Origin: Hyphomicrobiales bacterium
Lineage (GTDB): Bacteria > Pseudomonadota > Alphaproteobacteria > Rhizobiales > Rhizobiaceae
Length of the DNA stretch: 64,000 bases
Reading direction: 5' to 3'
Assembly: GCA_900473915.1 (NCBI GenBank)
Contig: UCNG01000020.1
Span: forward strand, 312,439 to 376,438
Shown here: positions 1 to 8,832 of the stretch, one piece after another
Layout: each line of letters starts with the position of its first letter
How positions within the stretch are numbered: the first letter of the stretch is position 1
Made by a program: the position numbers and the translations under genes
Notes under the pieces: model-generated
The model's database searches: none
Told to the model about the DNA's origin: nothing
Seen by the model: the letters and a program-made list of their open reading frames with translations, nothing else

Positions 1-260
1 GCCACTGCCACCAGGACGGTGGCGAAGGTCACAAGGAAGATAATCCAGACCGGCTCATCGGCGCTGGCAGCGTGCTTCTTCAAGTGCGCAGCCGTAAGCT
101 TTGGCAGCGCAAAGAGCGTCAGCGCGAGATAGAACACGAAGAAGCAGTTGGCACCGATGACGGGTGCGAGTTCCCGGTCAACCAGCCAGGCAATGATATA
201 TGCTGCCACGCCGCCAAAGGCGCCAAGATAGAAGGACATATGGCGGCGCAGCAAAAACAT
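1..260 (-). CDS. DUF1345 family membrane protein, cut by the window edge
   Basis: Only the first 86 or so codons are present; the gene runs off the left edge. The reverse-strand translation begins MFLLRRHMSFYLGAFGGVAA and shows the RH-x2-FY-x-GA start typical of DUF1345 proteins, then hydrophobic segments at about residues 9-25, 33-50 and 70-86, consistent with an inner-membrane protein. Its ATG (260-258) overlaps the TGA of the upstream acetyltransferase gene by one base (TGATG), so the two are probably translationally coupled and belong to the formaldehyde dehydrogenase operon. No biochemical function is known to me for DUF1345. The family call rests on the N-terminal pattern and is moderately sure. 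Confidence 0.6.
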   Translation of the reverse strand, partial: MFLLRRHMSFYLGAFGGVAAYIIAWLVDRELAPVIGANCFFVFYLALTLFALPKLTAAHLKKHAASADEPVWIIFLVTFATVLVAV

Positions 261-733
261 CAGGCAACCGTTTCCCTTGGTTCCAATCGCATGTCGACAT
301 GCGGAATGCCGTCCTCAAGATACTCGTCAGAAATCGCCATGAAGCCAAACGAGCCATAGAATTTCCGCAGATGGCTTTGTCCGCCGAGTTCGATCGCCAT
401 GCCCGGAAAACGCGCCTGAGCAAATTCGATGGCCTCTTTCATCAGCCGCTGTCCGAGCTTGTAGCCGCGATAATCCGGCGCCACGACGACACGTCCGATC
501 TTGACCGGCTTTCCACCCTGTTCCGGTGGAAGAACTCGCAGGCTCGCCGCAAGTTCCTCACCATCGAGAATGCGCAGGTGAAACGCCTCTAAATCCTTGC
601 CGTCGATCTCTGGATAAGGACATTTCTGTTCGACAACGAAGACGTCCACGCGCAGTTTCAGCATCGCATAAAGTGCGCGCGGGGTCAGGGCGTCAATTTC
701 ATCCCACTGGGAAACGAGAAGCTTTTCAGCCAT
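260..733 (-). CDS. GNAT family N-acetyltransferase, ElaA-like
   Basis: This 157-residue single-domain protein resembles the ElaA branch of GNAT acetyltransferases. It has an RVDVFVVEQ-x-CPYPEIDGKD segment (about residues 28-49) typical of ElaA, then the acetyl-CoA binding motif A around IGRVVVAPDYRGYKLGQRLM (about 78-97), and a C-terminal FYGSFGF segment. The substrate is unknown. The start codon overlaps the stop of the upstream formaldehyde dehydrogenase gene (TGATG at 735-731), and its own stop overlaps the DUF1345 start, so all three are likely one operon controlled by the FrmR-type repressor. Whether it serves in aldehyde stress is inference from position only. Confidence 0.85.
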   Translation of the reverse strand: MAEKLLVSQWDEIDALTPRALYAMLKLRVDVFVVEQKCPYPEIDGKDLEAFHLRILDGEELAASLRVLPPEQGGKPVKIGRVVVAPDYRGYKLGQRLMKEAIEFAQARFPGMAIELGGQSHLRKFYGSFGFMAISDEYLEDGIPHVDMRLEPRETVA

Positions 734-1845
734 CAGTAAACAATCACCGAACGGATGGACTTGCCTTCATGCATGAGGTCGAAGGCAGTGTTGATTTCAT
801 CAAGCGGCATAGTGTGGGTGATAAGATCATCGATATTGATCTTGCCTTCCATGTACCAGTCCACGATCTTCGGCACGTCGGTGCGACCGCGCGCGCCACC
901 AAAGGCGGTGCCCTTCCAGACGCGTCCTGTAACCAGCTGGAACGGACGCGTGGCGATTTCCTTACCCGCTTCCGCAACGCCAATGATGATCGATTCACCC
1001 CAGCCGCGGTGGCAGCATTCCAGCGCCTGTCGCATGACATCGGTATTGCCGGTAGCATCGAAGGAATAGTCCGCGCCGCCGTCGGTCAGATCCTGAATGG
1101 CCTGCACCACCTTGTCATTGCCGATCTCGCGCGGGTTGATGAAGTCGGTCATGCCGAACTTTTTCGCCATTTCGACCTTGGCCGGATTGATGTCCACGCC
1201 GATGATCTTATCCGCGCCCACCATGCGGGCACCTTGAATGACATTAAGGCCGATGCCGCCGAGACCGAACACCACGACATTGGAGCCCGGACGAACCTTT
1301 GCGGTATAGATCACCGCGCCAATGCCGGTGGTGACGCCACAGCCGATATAGCAGATCTTGTCGAAAGGGGCGTCTTCGCGCACTTTCGCCACCGCGATTT
1401 CCGGCAGAACCGTGAAGTTGGAGAAGGTGGAGCAGCCCATATAGTGGAAGACTTCGCCGCCATCGCAGGAAAAGCGCGTGGTGCGGTCGGGCATCAGGCC
1501 CTGGCCTTGCGTGGCGCGGATCGAGGTGCACAGGTTCGAGCGCTGCGACAGGCAGGTTTTGCACTGGCGGCATTCCGGCGTGTAGAGCGGAATGACATGG
1601 TCGCCCGGCTTGACGGAGGTCACGCCTGCGCCCACTTCGCGCACGATGCCAGCCCCTTCATGGCCGAGGATGGCCGGGAACTTGCCTTCGGAATCGAGGC
1701 CCGACAGCGTATAGGCATCGGTATGGCAAACGCCCGTCGCCATGATTTCGACCAGCACTTCGCCAGCCTTCGGGCCGCCGATCTCGACGGTTTCGATGGT
1801 GAGCGGCTTCTTTGCCTCCCAGGCAACGGCTGCGCGTGACTTCAT
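733..1845 (-). CDS. frmA: S-(hydroxymethyl)glutathione dehydrogenase / class III alcohol dehydrogenase
   Basis: The 370-residue product is a zinc-dependent medium-chain dehydrogenase that oxidises the glutathione adduct of formaldehyde to S-formylglutathione with NAD+. Visible features are the catalytic-zinc region [12 protein letters not shown] with downstream [12 protein letters not shown] (about residues 37-75), the structural zinc cluster C-x2-C-x2-C-x7-C in [15 protein letters not shown] (about 92-106), and the NAD-binding [16 protein letters not shown] motif near residue 195. Length and the start [15 protein letters not shown] match class III enzymes (frmA/adhC). It lies 34 bases downstream of the FrmR-type repressor gene on the same strand, which supports formaldehyde-inducible expression. 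No S-formylglutathione hydrolase (frmB) gene is adjacent, so that step must be encoded elsewhere. Confidence 0.95.
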   Translation of the reverse strand: MKSRAAVAWEAKKPLTIETVEIGGPKAGEVLVEIMATGVCHTDAYTLSGLDSEGKFPAILGHEGAGIVREVGAGVTSVKPGDHVIPLYTPECRQCKTCLSQRSNLCTSIRATQGQGLMPDRTTRFSCDGGEVFHYMGCSTFSNFTVLPEIAVAKVREDAPFDKICYIGCGVTTGIGAVIYTAKVRPGSNVVVFGLGGIGLNVIQGARMVGADKIIGVDINPAKVEMAKKFGMTDFINPREIGNDKVVQAIQDLTDGGADYSFDATGNTDVMRQALECCHRGWGESIIIGVAEAGKEIATRPFQLVTGRVWKGTAFGGARGRTDVPKIVDWYMEGKINIDDLITHTMPLDEINTAFDLMHEGKSIRSVIVY

Positions 1846-1879
1846 GGCGATGTTTTCCTTCCAGTTGTGTGTTGCGCGC

Positions 1880-2167
1880 CTATTTCAGATAGGTGCGCAA
1901 AATCCGCATGATTTCGTCAATTTGCGTATCGGAGTCCGCCTTGGCTTCCTGACCGCCTCCGGTTTCCTGTGCAAACGTCTCGCGAAAATGACTTTCCAGC
2001 ACTTCCGCCATCAGCCCGTTGGCCGCGCCTCGCAACGCCGCGATCTGCTGCAGCAGTGCCGCGCATTCCGTGCCAGCCTCCACCGCGCGCTCCAGCGCTT
2101 CCGCCTGACCGCGAATGCGGCGCAGGCGCGTCAGGGCGCGCTTCTTGTCTTCCGGCGAATGTGGCAT
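1880..2167 (-). CDS. frmR: Formaldehyde-responsive transcriptional repressor, FrmR/CsoR family
   Basis: This 95-residue all-helical repressor of the RcnR/CsoR/FrmR family closely follows E. coli Frm[11 protein letters not shown] start, [15 protein letters not shown], and [20 protein letters not shown] in the middle. Cys35 and His60 are both present. In FrmR formaldehyde cross-links the N-terminal amine of Pro2 to Cys35 of a neighbouring subunit, so the start at 2167 is chosen because only it leaves Pro at position 2; a start six codons upstream would bury it. The gene precedes formaldehyde dehydrogenase, and a perfect inverted repeat lies 29 bases upstream of the start. The regulator probably represses its own operon. 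Confidence 0.92.
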   Translation of the reverse strand: MPHSPEDKKRALTRLRRIRGQAEALERAVEAGTECAALLQQIAALRGAANGLMAEVLESHFRETFAQETGGGQEAKADSDTQIDEIMRILRTYLK

Positions 2168-2196
2168 GGAATCTCCCGATCTCAATGAAATCTATA

Positions 2197-2211
2197 TACT
2201 CCGGGGGAGTA
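2197..2211. promoter_or_regulatory. Probable FrmR operator
   Basis: A perfect palindrome TACTCC-GGG-GGAGTA sits between the divergent frmR and GNAT genes. GC-tract centred palindromes flanked by AT-rich arms are the operator form of the CsoR/RcnR/FrmR family. It lies 29 bases upstream of the frmR start, where it would overlap a promoter. It ends three bases before the 3' end of the GNAT gene at 2214, which reads away from the operon. Confidence 0.75.
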
Positions 2212-2213
2212 CG

Positions 2214-2657
2214 TCAATCGCCGAACACCAGCCGCAGGTGCAGAAGTGGATAGGGGCGTCCCTGGTCGTCTGTTTCCGAACGTCCGGTTTCGACAAATCC
2301 CATATGTCGGTAAAAGCCGACGCCTTGCAGGTTCTGCTCGTTCACATCGACAGTCAGAGGACTGCCGACAGCTTTTGCATGGGCTATCATCAGCTTGCCG
2401 ATGCCTTTGCCGCGCTGGTCGGGGGCGATGAACAGGCTGTCGATATGATGATCGCTCATGCCCATAAAGCCGACCGGCTTGCCAGCGTCTTCAATAAGCC
2501 AGACTTCGACATTGGGCAGATATTGCTCGGCCACCAGCTTTTCGATTTCCAGAAAATCGTCGCGGCTGAGGAAGTCATGCGTGGCGAGAACGCTGGCGCG
2601 CCAGATTTCGGTCAAAGCGGGCGCATCTGCCTTGCTCGATTTTCGAATATGGATCAT
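2214..2657 (-). CDS. GNAT family acetyltransferase, YjaB-like
   Basis: The 147-residue protein aligns along its whole length with my memory of E. coli YjaB: IRKSSKADAPALTEIWRASV at the start, ATHDFLS, then HIDSLFIAPDQRGKGIGKLM (acetyl-CoA motif A), and VNEQN..GFYRHMGF..GRSETDD.GRPYPLLHL at the C-terminus. The start at 2657 is preferred over one nine codons upstream because an AGGAAA ribosome site precedes it and YjaB begins at the same point. The substrate is unknown. It reads toward the frmR operator and is transcribed divergently from hrpB, 56 bases away. Confidence 0.85.
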   Translation of the reverse strand: MIHIRKSSKADAPALTEIWRASVLATHDFLSRDDFLEIEKLVAEQYLPNVEVWLIEDAGKPVGFMGMSDHHIDSLFIAPDQRGKGIGKLMIAHAKAVGSPLTVDVNEQNLQGVGFYRHMGFVETGRSETDDQGRPYPLLHLRLVFGD

Positions 2658-2713
2658 GTGGGTTTCCTGTGTGATAAGCACCAAAGCGAAGGCCTTATCT
2701 GACGGAAACTACT

Positions 2714-5170
2714 TTGACGAGCCTGCCTGATCTTCCTGTGACACGAATTCTGCCTCAGCTGGACGAGGCATTGGCGCATCATGCAAGCGCAGTCCTCGTC
2801 GCGCCGCCCGGTGCAGGCAAGACGACACTGGTGCCTGTTCACATGCTGAATGCCGCTTGGCGCGAGGACGGCATGATCGTGCTGCTTGAGCCGCGCCGTC
2901 TGGCGGCACGCGCTGCCGCCCGCCGCATGGCGCAGCTTCTGGGCGAGGAGCCGGGCGAAACCGTCGGCTACCGGATGCGCCTTGAAAGCAAGGTATCGGG
3001 CAAAACCAGAATCCTTGTCGTCACGGAGGGCGTTTTTGCACGCATGATCCTTGATGATCCAGATTTGAAGGGCGTTGCCGCAGTTCTCTTCGACGAATTC
3101 CACGAACGCAGTCTCGATGCGGATTTTGGTCTTGCTCTGGCGCTTGATGTGCAGGCCGCATTGCGTGACGACCTCAAGATTCTTGTCATGTCGGCAACGC
3201 TTGATGGCGCGCGTGTGGCATCGCTTCTCGGTGACGCGCCGGTGATCGAGAGCGAGGGACGCGCTTTTCCTGTCGATATCCGCTATCGCGACCGCAAGGC
3301 CGATGAACGGATCGAAGATGCGATAGCGCGGGCGATCCGCGACGCACTGGCGGACGAAACGGGCAGCATTCTGGCTTTCCTGCCAGGGCAGGGCGAGATT
3401 GAACGCACAGCGCGGCTTCTGGAAGGCCGTCTGCCGCCCGATGTGCTGCTCGCCCCGCTTTATGGCGCAATGGAAGGCCGCGATCAGGATGCGGCGATCA
3501 AGCCCGCACCGGCTGGGTATCGCAAGGTTGTTCTGGCGACCTCGATTGCCGAAACCTCCATCACGATAGACGGCGTGCGCGTGGTCATCGATAGCGGCCT
3601 TGCCCGCCTGCCGAAATATGAACCCGCTACAGGCCTGACCCGCCTCGAAACCGTGCGTACTTCGCGCGCGAGTGCCGATCAGCGCGCGGGCCGTGCCGGT
3701 CGTACCGAGCCGGGCATTGCTATCCGCCTCTGGCATCAGGGGCAAACGGCATCGCTTCCCGCTTTCTCGCCCCCGGAAATTCTGGAAGCCGATCTTTCCG
3801 GCCTTGTGCTTGATGCGGCTGCCTGGGGCGTGACTGATCCAGCAACCTTGTCGCTGCTCGACAAGCCGCCATTGCCTGCGCTCAAAGAGGCCAAGGCACT
3901 GCTTAGCCGGCTTGGTGCGCTTGATGATGCTGGACGCTTGACCGCAGATGGTGAGGCTATGCGCTCACTCGCCCTGCCTGCACGCCTTGCGCATATGGTG
4001 GCGGAAGCGGGTAAACGCGGCGAGGCTCTGCGGGCGGCAGAGCTTGCTGTTCTTCTGACCGAGCGCGGCCTTGGCGGCAATGAAACCGACCTCGATACGC
4101 GCATGGCGCGGTTCCGCAATGATCGTTCTGATCGCGCCCAGCGTGCCAAAGGCTTGGCGAAACGGTTGGCTGCAAATGTGCCCAATAAAGGCGAACCAGC
4201 CGGTTCAAGCGTTGGCCGCATGCTCATTGACGCCTATCCAGACCGTGTCGCCAAAGCGCGTGGGGCAACGGGACAATTCCTGCTCGCCAATGGACGCGGA
4301 GGCGAGGTCGATCCTGCCATCAGTTTGAGCCGCGCATCGTGGCTGGTGGTTGCCGATATGACGGGCAAGGCAGGACGGGCGCGTGTTCTTTCTGCTGCGG
4401 AAGTCAGCGAAACAGAAATCCGCGCTGCCTTGGGCGGCAAAATCGAGAGTGGACGACAAGTTGTCTACGATCCGGAAAAGAATGCCTTGCGGGCGCGCGA
4501 AGCCGTGCGCATTGGCGCTATCGCTCTCTCTGAAAAGCCGCTCGCCGCTCCTTCCGGAAGTGCTGCCGACGAAGGTGTGATTGCCGCCGTGCGTGAACAT
4601 GGGCTTTCCATCCTGCCGTGGGGCAAGGAGGCGGACACCCTGCGCCGACGGCTTGGCTGGCTTCATCGCGGTCTGGGCGACCCGTGGCCGTCGATGGATG
4701 ACGAAACGCTTCTGGAAAGGCTTGAAGACTGGCTGCTGCCCTTCCTGACGGGGGAAGCCCAACTCGACCGCATTCCAGCGCATGCGCTGAAAAACGGTCT
4801 GATAAGCCTCGTACCCTTCGACCTCCAGCGCAGTGTCGACCAGCTTGCGCCGACACATTTCGAAGTGCCCACCGGATCGAATATTCCGATCCGATACGAT
4901 GCCGAAGAGCCGGTGATCGCGGTGCGCGTGCAGGAACTGTTCGGCCTTGGCGCGCATCCTTCCATCGCCAATGGCAAGGTGCCGCTTTTGCTGGAGCTTC
5001 TCTCTCCGGCTCACCGTCCCATCCAGATAACTCGCGATCTTCCGGGCTTCTGGAAAGGCTCATGGGCCGATGTGCGTTCCGATATGCGTGGCCGTTATCC
5101 GAAACATGTCTGGCCGGAAGACCCGGCCAATGCGCAAGCAACGCGCCGCGCCAAGCCGCGTGGTACCTAG
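2714..5170 (+). CDS. hrpB: ATP-dependent RNA helicase HrpB
   Basis: An 818-residue DEAH-box type helicase of the HrpB family. Walker A is APPGAGKTT at about residues 30-38, the Walker B region reads LFDEFHERS near residue 120 (HrpB carries DEFH rather than DEAH), motif III is MSATLDG, and motif VI appears as QRAGRAGRTEPG near 330. The long C-terminal half includes the HrpB-specific region ending in GRYPKHVWPEDP, which is characteristic. The start is TTG with a GGA ribosome site seven bases upstream; no better ATG exists. Length is normal for the family. Its role is presumed to be ATP-driven RNA remodelling, with no known specific substrate in alphaproteobacteria. Confidence 0.95.
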   Translation: MTSLPDLPVTRILPQLDEALAHHASAVLVAPPGAGKTTLVPVHMLNAAWREDGMIVLLEPRRLAARAAARRMAQLLGEEPGETVGYRMRLESKVSGKTRILVVTEGVFARMILDDPDLKGVAAVLFDEFHERSLDADFGLALALDVQAALRDDLKILVMSATLDGARVASLLGDAPVIESEGRAFPVDIRYRDRKADERIEDAIARAIRDALADETGSILAFLPGQGEIERTARLLEGRLPPDVLLAPLYGAMEGRDQDAAIKPAPAGYRKVVLATSIAETSITIDGVRVVIDSGLARLPKYEPATGLTRLETVRTSRASADQRAGRAGRTEPGIAIRLWHQGQTASLPAFSPPEILEADLSGLVLDAAAWGVTDPATLSLLDKPPLPALKEAKALLSRLGALDDAGRLTADGEAMRSLALPARLAHMVAEAGKRGEALRAAELAVLLTERGLGGNETDLDTRMARFRNDRSDRAQRAKGLAKRLAANVPNKGEPAGSSVGRMLIDAYPDRVAKARGATGQFLLANGRGGEVDPAISLSRASWLVVADMTGKAGRARVLSAAEVSETEIRAALGGKIESGRQVVYDPEKNALRAREAVRIGAIALSEKPLAAPSGSAADEGVIAAVREHGLSILPWGKEADTLRRRLGWLHRGLGDPWPSMDDETLLERLEDWLLPFLTGEAQLDRIPAHALKNGLISLVPFDLQRSVDQLAPTHFEVPTGSNIPIRYDAEEPVIAVRVQELFGLGAHPSIANGKVPLLLELLSPAHRPIQITRDLPGFWKGSWADVRSDMRGRYPKHVWPEDPANAQATRRAKPRGT

Positions 5171-5369
5171 GTGTTTGATCCCACCATGTCATGGCTTGGT
5201 TTTCGTTTGAAGATTTCGGACTTTGTGTTGCTGGGTTGTAGGATGGCCTCGCACCATTTCCATCAAATTAGTAGGTCCTGCCCCCCCAATCCCGCCCTGC
5301 GACCGGATAACGCAGTTTCGCTTGCTTTCTGGTCCGGGCTTGCCTCATAAGGGCCTGACGAGGGACCCA

Positions 5370-6662
5370 ATGCACGCAGAATTCGAGAATCGCGCTTCCA
5401 ATCTTTCGCGCCGCCCGCGCCTGACCACGTTGATACGGGTGCGCTGGCTGGCCATTGCCGGACAGACGGCGGCGGTCATGTTCGTGGCGCTCTATCTGCA
5501 ATTCCCTTTTGCCGTGGGCATCTGTTTTGCGCTGATCGCCTGTTCGGCCTGGCTCAATCTCTATCTGGCTTTTCGCTTTCCGACCAACCACCGGCTCAAT
5601 CCTGCCGCCGCAAGTCTCGTGCTGGCCTTCGACATTCTGCAACTGGCAGGGCTTCTTTATCTGACCGGCGGGCTGCAAAACCCGTTCATCGTCTTGATGA
5701 TCGTGCCCGTCATCATCTCGGCGACGTCGCTTTCGGCGCGACATACACTGGTGCTTGCCCTGCTGGTGGTTGCCTGTACTTCCGTGCTAACCATCCGGCA
5801 CGAGCCGCTGCCCTGGTATCCGGGCGAAACACTGGACCTGCCGTTCCTGTTCGTGATCGGCATCTGGTGCGCCATCATTTCGGCGCTCGGCTTCACCGGC
5901 GTGTACGCCTATCGCATCGCCGAGGAAGCGCGGCAGCTTGGTGACGCATTGAGCGCCGCCGAACTTATTCTCCAGCGCGAACAGCATTTGTCGGCGCTGG
6001 ACGGGCTTGCTGCAGCCGCAGCGCATGAACTGGGCACGCCACTGGCGACGATTGCGCTGGTGGTGAAAGAAATGCAGCGCGCCCGCACCACCGATCCGGG
6101 CCTTGCCGAAGACATTGCCCTGCTTCACTCACAGACCCAGCGCTGCCGTGAAATTCTTCAGCGGCTGACCAGCCTATCGTCCGAAGGCGAAGAACATATG
6201 TCGCGCCTGCCGCTTTCCTCGTTGATCGAAGAAGTGATCGCGCCGCACCGCAACTTCGGCATCACCATCGACGTGCAAAAAACGGAAGGTCCGAAACCGG
6301 AACCCGTCACCCGGCGCAATCCGGGCCTGCTTTATGGGCTCGGTAATCTGGTGGAAAATGCTGTCGATTTTGCCCGCGACACGGTCAATGTCACCTGGGG
6401 CTGGACCGAAGGTCATGTGAGTGTGACTATTCAGGACGATGGCGACGGTTTCAAACCGGAAATCCTCGACCGCATCGGCGAGCCCTATATGACGAGCCGC
6501 GACAATACCCGAAATGGCGGCGGCCTCGGCCTTGGCCTGTTCATCGCCAAAACCTTGCTGGAGCGCTCGGGCGCGCATATCACCTTCCGCAATCGCAACA
6601 ATCCGGGGCAGGGCGCGGAGGTAAAGGTGGTCTGGCCGCGTTCCGCATTTACGTCCGCCTGA
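5370..6662 (+). CDS. regB: Redox-sensing histidine kinase RegB/PrrB
   Basis: A 430-residue membrane sensor kinase. The N-terminal third holds about six hydrophobic segments and the GGLQNPF loop, which in RegB binds ubiquinone. The H-box carries the phosphorylated His at about residue 219 (AAHELGTPL). A Cys at about 259 in QRCREIL corresponds to the redox-active cysteine of RegB. The ATPase domain follows, with N-box LVENAVDFA and G-boxes DDGDGF and GGGLGLGLFIAKTLLERSG. The start at 5370 follows a GAGGGA ribosome site; a longer in-frame reading to 5223 lacks one and has no family similarity. The response regulator gene lies 196 bases downstream. Together they would control respiratory and redox genes in low oxygen; in Brucella suis the pair is called PrrBA. 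Confidence 0.95.
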   Translation: MHAEFENRASNLSRRPRLTTLIRVRWLAIAGQTAAVMFVALYLQFPFAVGICFALIACSAWLNLYLAFRFPTNHRLNPAAASLVLAFDILQLAGLLYLTGGLQNPFIVLMIVPVIISATSLSARHTLVLALLVVACTSVLTIRHEPLPWYPGETLDLPFLFVIGIWCAIISALGFTGVYAYRIAEEARQLGDALSAAELILQREQHLSALDGLAAAAAHELGTPLATIALVVKEMQRARTTDPGLAEDIALLHSQTQRCREILQRLTSLSSEGEEHMSRLPLSSLIEEVIAPHRNFGITIDVQKTEGPKPEPVTRRNPGLLYGLGNLVENAVDFARDTVNVTWGWTEGHVSVTIQDDGDGFKPEILDRIGEPYMTSRDNTRNGGGLGLGLFIAKTLLERSGAHITFRNRNNPGQGAEVKVVWPRSAFTSA

Positions 6663-6858
6663 AGCGGGCTTGCGGCGCCAACGCTATTTTCCCATCAAAT
6701 CTTCGTGGTCATTTTTTAAAAAGCGATGCAAATACAATTGGTTACAATGTTCTTACAAATGGCCTGATGTTGAAATTGCTTCAACAATTCAGTGGCTATT
6801 TGACTTTTTGACGCAGGGGTATCAATAAGGAAAGAAAAATACAGGCAGGAAGCACCCG

Positions 6859-7422
6859 ATGGACGACTTGAAGCAGGAAGACACCGAAGCCATAGGCAAC
6901 GATCCGACCCTCCTTCTGGTTGATGACGACAAGCCCTTCTTGCAGCGCCTTGCCCGCGCCATGGAGAGCCGGGGTTTTCAGGTCACGACTGCGGAATCGG
7001 TTGAAGAAGGCATTGCCGCCGCCAAGGTGGCCGCGCCGGCCTATGCAGTCGTGGATATGCGGCTCGGCGATGGCAACGGTCTCGACGTCATCGAGGCTAT
7101 TCGTTCGCGCCGTGCCGATACACGCGCCATCGTCCTCACCGGATACGGCAATATCGCTACCGCTGTGAATGCCGTTAAGCTGGGCGCCATCGACTATCTG
7201 TCGAAGCCCGCCGATGCGGATGAAGTCTTTGCGGCATTGACCCGCCGTCCGGGTGAAAAGGTTGCGCCGCCAGAAAATCCGATGTCTGCCGACCGCGTAC
7301 GCTGGGAACATATCCAGCGCGTCTACGAAATGTGCGAACGCAACGTTTCCGAGACCGCACGCCGGCTCAACATGCACCGCCGCACATTGCAGCGCATTCT
7401 AGCGAAGCGCGCCCCGCGCTAA
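6859..7422 (+). CDS. regA: Redox response regulator RegA/PrrA
   Basis: The 187-residue product has a receiver domain (acidic VDDD at 21-24, phosphoacceptor Asp66 in VVDMRLGDG, Thr in LTGYG, Lys in SKPAD) joined by a proline-containing linker to a short FIS-type helix-turn-helix (ETARRLNMHRRTLQRILAKR, residues about 165-184). This C-terminal helix is almost invariant among RegA/PrrA/ActR proteins, making the assignment firm. It is encoded downstream of its kinase on the same strand. The 196-base spacer between them is AT-richer and may contain its own promoter, so kinase and regulator levels could differ. Confidence 0.96.
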   Translation: MDDLKQEDTEAIGNDPTLLLVDDDKPFLQRLARAMESRGFQVTTAESVEEGIAAAKVAAPAYAVVDMRLGDGNGLDVIEAIRSRRADTRAIVLTGYGNIATAVNAVKLGAIDYLSKPADADEVFAALTRRPGEKVAPPENPMSADRVRWEHIQRVYEMCERNVSETARRLNMHRRTLQRILAKRAPR

Positions 7423-7428
7423 ATCAGG

Positions 7429-7923
7429 TCAGTCCATTTCGGTCTCGGGCATATCGAGACCGGCAAGTTCGGCAATTGTCAGACGCGCAGCGCCTGCGCG
7501 TGCAAAGCGCAACATCAGTGCTTTTCGGGTAGCGCCGGGCAATTTATGTTCCGGCGCGTCGCGCAGAATTTCCGCTCCATATCCGTCCGACAGGATGAAA
7601 CCGCATTCTTGCGGAAATATTTCGCTCGGCACCGCCGGATGGGTGGCGAAGAACAGCCGGTCGCAATAAGCGCGATATTCAGGCCATTTGCGGTCCGCCT
7701 TCCAGTCCTCGATCGACGACTTGATTTCCACAATCCAGATTTCACCCTTGCGGCTGACCGCGATCAGGTCGGCGCGCCTGCCGGACGCCAGCGAAAGCTC
7801 GGGCAATGTCGCAAGACCCATTTCCAGAAAAAGGCGCTGCACGCCGCGCCGAACCAGCATGGCGTTCTCCGACTGCCGACCGTCGGAAAGGGGATGGGAC
7901 TGATTGGGAATCACAATGGGCAT
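7429..7923 (-). CDS. mmcB: MmcB family DNA repair protein
   Basis: About 164 residues with an RADLIAVSRKGEIWIVEIKSS core (D-x-n-E-x-K), the signature of PD-(D/E)XK nuclease-like MmcB proteins, followed by DRLFFATHPAVP and a conserved FILSDGYGAEILR segment. In Caulobacter MmcB belongs to the SOS-controlled mutasome branch and is associated with mutagenic repair. The start at 7923 (MPIVIPNQSHPL) is a compromise: the open frame continues to 8013 but the extra 30 residues show no family character, and an internal Met about 21 codons further in is also possible. It converges on regA with only six bases between stops, and no SOS box was recognised. Confidence 0.8.
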   Translation of the reverse strand: MPIVIPNQSHPLSDGRQSENAMLVRRGVQRLFLEMGLATLPELSLASGRRADLIAVSRKGEIWIVEIKSSIEDWKADRKWPEYRAYCDRLFFATHPAVPSEIFPQECGFILSDGYGAEILRDAPEHKLPGATRKALMLRFARAGAARLTIAELAGLDMPETEMD

Positions 7924-8158
7924 GGCGCATTTTGTGCCGGGGTTTCCATCGAAACAATCGGAAATAAGGGATTGCCTGCCCGAAGGCCGGCCAGCATGGC
8001 AAAACATGGCCAAAAAATGTCAATTTCAAGGAATTTTCAATTTACGGTTAACGCACGGTTAACAATACTGCCTCATCTTCAGCAGGAACTGAGCGATTCG
8101 CTTCTATCTCCGACCGATCGCGGTCCCATTGACGGAATGAACCAATCTGGGGGAATGC

Positions 8159-8779
8159 ATGAATTCTCGCGTCTTCAACTTGACGACTGCTCTTTTTCTG
8201 GCAGGTGCATTGGCAGGCTGCTCGACCGTAGGCGGCACTTTCTATACCGCTTCCTATTCTTCTGTCACTGACGCTGGCTATGTCGTCCCGGCCATCCCAA
8301 ATGAAAAGATACCGGCGCAATATCGCCGCCAGATCGTTAAATATCCGACGGATGAAAAGCCGGGCACCATCATCGTCGATACGCGGGAAAGGTTCCTTTA
8401 TCTCGTCATGCCGGAAGGCAAGGCCATGCGTTATGGCATTGGTGTGGGTCGAGAAGGTTTCGGCTGGTCCGGCACGGCGCGCGTCGCCATGAAGCGGGAA
8501 TGGCCGACCTGGACGCCACCTTCGGCCATGATCAAGCGCCAGCCGGAGCTGGCAAAATACCGCAATGGCATGGACCCGGGCTTGCGCAATCCGCTCGGCG
8601 CGCGCGCCTTGTATCTCTTCAACAAAGGTGGTGACACAGGCTATCGTCTGCACGGCACGCCGGAATGGTGGTCCATCGGCAAGGCAATGTCTTCCGGCTG
8701 CATCCGCCTCATGAACCAGGACATCATGGATCTTTATGATCGCACCGAACAGGGCGCCAAGGTGATTGTGAAGCAATAA
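8159..8779 (+). CDS. L,D-transpeptidase lipoprotein (YkuD domain)
   Basis: This 206-residue exported protein begins with a lipoprotein signal, LAGALAGC, with the lipobox Cys at residue 21. The YkuD catalytic domain follows: IIVDTRERFLYLVMPEGKAMRY, then His165 in HGTPEWW and catalytic Cys181 in SSGCIRLMN, the standard L,D-transpeptidase motif. Such enzymes form 3-3 peptidoglycan cross-links or attach outer-membrane proteins to peptidoglycan; in Brucella and relatives they anchor beta-barrel proteins. Which reaction this one catalyses cannot be told from sequence. It is preceded by a 235-base spacer and ends at a strong hairpin terminator, so it is probably monocistronic. Confidence 0.93.
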   Translation: MNSRVFNLTTALFLAGALAGCSTVGGTFYTASYSSVTDAGYVVPAIPNEKIPAQYRRQIVKYPTDEKPGTIIVDTRERFLYLVMPEGKAMRYGIGVGREGFGWSGTARVAMKREWPTWTPPSAMIKRQPELAKYRNGMDPGLRNPLGARALYLFNKGGDTGYRLHGTPEWWSIGKAMSSGCIRLMNQDIMDLYDRTEQGAKVIVKQ

Positions 8780-8790
8780 AAGATACGAAA

Positions 8791-8811
8791 AAGGCCGCTT
8801 CGAGCGGCCTT
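8791..8811. terminator. Bidirectional intrinsic terminator between ldt and nifU-like genes
   Basis: A nine-base-pair hairpin, AAGGCCGCT-tcg-AGCGGCCTT, with A and T runs on both sides, lies between two convergent genes. Confidence 0.85.
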
Positions 8812-8832
8812 TTCAAGACAATCAGATAGAAA

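Noticed and set aside
526-1839. A 437-codon plus-strand open frame over the formaldehyde dehydrogenase gene
   Set aside because: It is antisense to a clear enzyme gene, is rich in H, R, A and D as expected for a shadow frame in GC-rich DNA, and has no family pattern.
5223-5369. N-terminal extension of the RegB kinase
   Set aside because: The extra 49 residues are cysteine/proline rich without family similarity, and a ribosome site supports the start at 5370.
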